A DNA stretch of 8,448 nucleotides from positions 1 to 8,448 of the forward strand of contig DASRVH010000083.1 in NCBI GenBank assembly GCA_035655155.1, read 5' to 3'. This stretch comes from Lentisalinibacter sp035655155. GTDB taxonomy: Bacteria > Pseudomonadota > Gammaproteobacteria > Steroidobacterales > Woeseiaceae. Positions 6,054 through 8,448 of this stretch are shown here, piece by piece. The number at the start of each line of letters is the position of its first letter. The stretch's first letter is position 1. The notes under the pieces are model-generated. The model saw only the letters and a list, made by a program, of their open reading frames with translations. It had not been told where the DNA came from and did no database searches. Position numbers and translations under genes: made by a program.

Positions 6054-8448
6054 TCAGTTGGCCACGATAGAGACGTTGTCGATATAAATGTCCGAGACGC
6101 ATCCGGCAACGGCTCCGCAGATCGCCGTAAACTGCAGCGTCACGCCGCCACTGACATCGGGCCCGGTGGTAATTGTCAGCGGACCCACGGTCGTCCAGTC
6201 CGACGGGAAGCCGGCGCCGCTGAGAATCTGGTCCGTCTGTGAGACACCACCGGCACTCAGTTCGGAGAACAACACCACGTCCACGACCCCGCCGTTCGCG
6301 TCGGTGCCTTTCCAGTCGAAGGAAACCGTAAGCTGCTGGCCAGGCGTCAAGTCTCCCGCGCCCAGGTTGGCCGCTTTCAGCGTCGGATTACCTGCCGCGG
6401 TGATATTGAGATTCGCGGCAAAATTGCCGGTCGAACTGTCGCTCGTCGTCGTGATCGTACCGCCGTTCGGCGACGTCTCCCAGCCGCTCAGATCCCCGGT
6501 CTCGAAGCCGCCGTTGACAGCCAGCTCGCCGATCGCGCCGCCGCCGCCACCACTGCCCTCCGTGGAGAAATAGACGTCATCCACGTACAGCGTGCCGAAG
6601 GCAAGACCGCTGCCATCGGTCGGGTTCCAGAAACCCAGGTTGGCCGCAGCAGAAAAGTCGGTCGCCGTGAAATCGGCCAACGGGATAGCATAGGTCGCCC
6701 AGTTACCCGAGGTGGCTACCGGCGTGTAGGCCGACAGCGCCACGTTGGTGCCGGCCGCACCCGCACCCGGCGGCTCGATCTGGATCGTCAGGTCCGCAAA
6801 CCCCGCAATCCCCGACGTATCAACCGTGAAATTCAGCGTGTCAAACGCCGTCAGGTCGACACCGCCAAAGTTCAGAACCGCACCGCCAAAGGTCGAGCCG
6901 CTGTCCTGGTAATCGATCGACAGGACGACGTCGCCCTCGAAAGCGGGGATCGCCGTGCTGGCGGGATCGGCCACCGTGTTGTTACCGCCGAACTCGATGC
7001 TGTTGGTAATGCCGGTGATCGCGATCGTCGATTCCGTGGTTGTCTCCGTGAAGACGCCCGCGGTGCCCGGACCGTGGTTGACAGAAGCTGCCGCGACGGC
7101 AATATCGTCAAAGTAATAGCTCTTCTCGCCCGCTGTCGCCCCGTCGGTGCCGAAGTTGAAGAAGATCGAGACCTTGTTGTAGGTCGCCGTTGGATCGAAT
7201 GCCGAACCCTGTTGCGGATTCGAGAAATCAAAGGTCAGCGTCTCCCAAGTGTTGACGGCCGTCGTGCTCGCCAACGCCTCTACAAAGACGGCCGCGTTCG
7301 ATGCATCCTCAATCTTCAGCAACACGGGGATTCCCGCGTCCGGCGAGAACACCCGCACCGACATCTGCGTGTTGTCAGCATCCAGCGGGATCGCCGGCAC
7401 CGCTTCACCCGGCAGGGTCGATACCGTCGTGCCCGCCCAGACCTGGGCTGCAGCCGTCTTCACCGTCAGCACGACCTGGTTCGCGCCACCGTCGGGATCG
7501 TTGGTCACCGTCGAACTGGTACCACCAAAATCGATCAGGGTGTACGTGGTCTCCGGATCGTCAAATGTGATCGTCGCGAACTCCGGCTCAACCGGCGGTA
7601 CCGTGCAAGGCTCGCTCGTCTGCTGGATATCGTCGTAGAAGAACGTCCAGTTGTCCGGGTCGTTCGCCACGTCGCCGACCGCGCCCAGGTCGAAGAAGAT
7701 CGAGATACCCGTGACGGGCGCGCCCGCAGTATTGCCTGTGAAGTCGAAGCACAGTTCCTGCCAGACACCACCACCGTCGTGGGTGCCGCTCTGCTCGGCG
7801 GGTGGTGCACCCTCCACCTTGAACAACACCGGCACCGTGCGTTGCGACCAAACCTTCATCCTGAAGATCTCGCCCTGGCTCCAGTCCACACCCTCGGATA
7901 GCGCCAGCGTGCTGCCGCCGAACGTCGACTCCGACGTCCGGGTCATCTGCACGACCTGGCCGCTGGTGTTGATCCCGCTCGGGTCCGGGTTGGCGATCAC
8001 AGTCGATTCGCCGCCACCGAAGTTGTCAAAACTGAGGCTCGAGGTATCCCCCTCGAAGTTTACTGACGTCGTGGTGTCGACAGGGCCTTCACCGCTGAAA
8101 CCGACATCGGTCATCAGGTAGGTGAAAGACTCGGCCGGCGCGGGGCTTATCGTCTCGAACAACAGGCCATCCGACACGTCGGCGCCCGGAATGTCGGCCA
8201 CCGGTAATGCCACCTGGAACCAGCCATTACCGAGCGCCGTCGCATAGGGCGAACTGGTGAGGTCGATATCAACAAAATCGGGCGAAGGCAGAAGCTTCAC
8301 GCGGATCACGTCACCGCTCAGGCCTTTCACCTTGAACTGCAGCGTTTCGTACGCCGTTGCAAACCCGGGCGTGAAGCCCGTATAGGCCAGCTGCGCATTC
8401 CAGATGTCGTAGCCGAAGCCGGTCGTGACCGCGAGCGCCGGGCTGAAA
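6054..8448 (-). CDS. Extracellular multi-module carbohydrate-binding-like protein (5' end outside window)
   Basis: About 797 codons are visible. The frame stays open to the right edge, so the apparent GTG at 8330 is internal and the true start lies outside. The visible part is all beta-sandwich modules. Module 0 (to about position 8070) has a Phe-Lys-Val-Lys-Gly-Leu-Ser-Gly core and a closing Thr-Asp-Val-Gly-Phe-Ser strand. Modules A (about 8069-7590) and B (about 7580-7047) share an FGG-x-x-STV strand, a VLxKxE strand, an IFF(D/N)(L/F)G strand and a closing Phe/Tyr-Asp-Asp-Ile strand. Module C (about 7034-6561) ends in Leu-Tyr-Val-Asp-Asp-Val-Tyr-Phe. A Gly-rich linker then leads to module D (about 6530-6057), a CBM4/9-like domain with an Asn-Gly-Gly-Phe-Glu-Thr start and an Ile-Tyr-Ile-Asp-Asn-Val end. 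Such modules commonly accompany laminarinase-type enzymes and surface glycan-binding proteins. No catalytic residues or C-terminal sorting signal are visible. The missing N-terminus could hold a lipoprotein signal or an enzyme domain. Composition is low in Lys and rich in Asp/Thr/Ser, typical of secreted proteins. Confidence 0.85.
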   Translation of the reverse strand, partial: FSPALAVTTGFGYDIWNAQLAYTGFTPGFATAYETLQFKVKGLSGDVIRVKLLPSPDFVDIDLTSSPYATALGNGWFQVALPVADIPGADVSDGLLFETISPAPAESFTYLMTDVGFSGEGPVDTTTSVNFEGDTSSLSFDNFGGGESTVIANPDPSGINTSGQVVQMTRTSESTFGGSTLALSEGVDWSQGEIFRMKVWSQRTVPVLFKVEGAPPAEQSGTHDGGGVWQELCFDFTGNTAGAPVTGISIFFDLGAVGDVANDPDNWTFFYDDIQQTSEPCTVPPVEPEFATITFDDPETTYTLIDFGGTSSTVTNDPDGGANQVVLTVKTAAAQVWAGTTVSTLPGEAVPAIPLDADNTQMSVRVFSPDAGIPVLLKIEDASNAAVFVEALASTTAVNTWETLTFDFSNPQQGSAFDPTATYNKVSIFFNFGTDGATAGEKSYYFDDIAVAAASVNHGPGTAGVFTETTTESTIAITGITNSIEFGGNNTVADPASTAIPAFEGDVVLSIDYQDSGSTFGGAVLNFGGVDLTAFDTLNFTVDTSGIAGFADLTIQIEPPGAGAAGTNVALSAYTPVATSGNWATYAIPLADFTATDFSAAANLGFWNPTDGSGLAFGTLYVDDVYFSTEGSGGGGGAIGELAVNGGFETGDLSGWETSPNGGTITTTSDSSTGNFAANLNITAAGNPTLKAANLGAGDLTPGQQLTVSFDWKGTDANGGVVDVVLFSELSAGGVSQTDQILSGAGFPSDWTTVGPLTITTGPDVSGGVTLQFTAICGAVAGCVSDIYIDNVSIVAN
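7047..8069 (-). repeat. Two homologous tandem beta-sandwich modules within the binding protein
   Basis: Two consecutive stretches of about 160-180 residues align by eye. Each opens with a Phe-(Glu/Asp)-Gly/Asp strand, followed by (N/D)FGG and STV, then a Gly-rich NDPD/NPDP turn. A Trp/Phe-(Gly/Ala)-Gly motif, a (F/V)RM/MSV-K/RV strand, a VL(F/L)K(V/I)E strand, a Trp-(Q/E)-(E/T)-L-x-FDF strand and a YDDI/FDDI end follow. They are diverged copies at the protein level rather than DNA repeats, so old duplication or repeated module recruitment is more likely than recent slippage. The following module C shares only the FGG strand and the Asp-Asp end. Confidence 0.6.

Noticed and set aside
4258..6087. 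Plus-strand open frame of 609 codons opposite the barrel enzyme
   Set aside because: Its length is striking, but the translation is a low-complexity Val/Leu/Asp/Glu mix mirroring the minus-strand codons, with no domain or signal. The opposite frame is clearly the real gene.
8328..8330. GTG at 8330 as the true start of the binding-module gene
   Set aside because: The frame continues open to the window edge with module-like sequence (aromatic beta-strands leading into the Phe-Lys-Val-Lys-Gly core), and no signal peptide follows the GTG.

Overview
The window looks like GC-rich DNA from a Gram-negative, polysaccharide-handling bacterium. The evidence is Sec signal peptides, a lipobox lipoprotein and a C-terminal outer-membrane beta-barrel ending in Phe. 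A marine or halotolerant gammaproteobacterium is the best guess from the protein families and the acidic secreted proteins. That is inference; no taxonomic marker is present.

Layout: four genes on the minus strand run right to left with junctions so tight that they read as one operon. In transcription order they are: (1) 8448-6054, the 3' part of a large protein made of about five tandem carbohydrate-binding-like beta-sandwich modules, its 5' end outside the window; (2) 5979-2827, a glycosidase-like TIM barrel (clan GH-A signature) fused to a long C-terminal region that looks like an outer-membrane beta-barrel; (3) 2794-2039, a lipoprotein of unknown family; (4) 2026-242, a secreted clan GH-A glycosidase with a C-terminal carbohydrate-binding-like module. 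On the plus strand, positions 1-223 hold the C-terminal end of a LacI-type regulator, convergent with gene 4 and separated from it by 18 bases. No RNA gene, mobile element, CRISPR array or convincing terminator was seen, and there is no gene-free stretch over 300 bases.

How the genes may work together: all four operon products appear to be exported. The multi-module protein could hold a glycan at or near the cell surface. The barrel-anchored enzyme could cut it at the outer membrane, with the lipoprotein as a barrel partner. The second glycosidase could then process released chains, and the LacI-type protein could sense a sugar and control the locus. The binding modules recall those attached to marine beta-glucan (laminarin-type) enzymes, so a beta-glucan is a reasonable guess for the substrate, but nothing in the sequence proves it. 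The most unusual feature is the enzyme-barrel fusion, which would fit either a surface glycan-degradation locus or, less conventionally, a polysaccharide export-and-trimming device.
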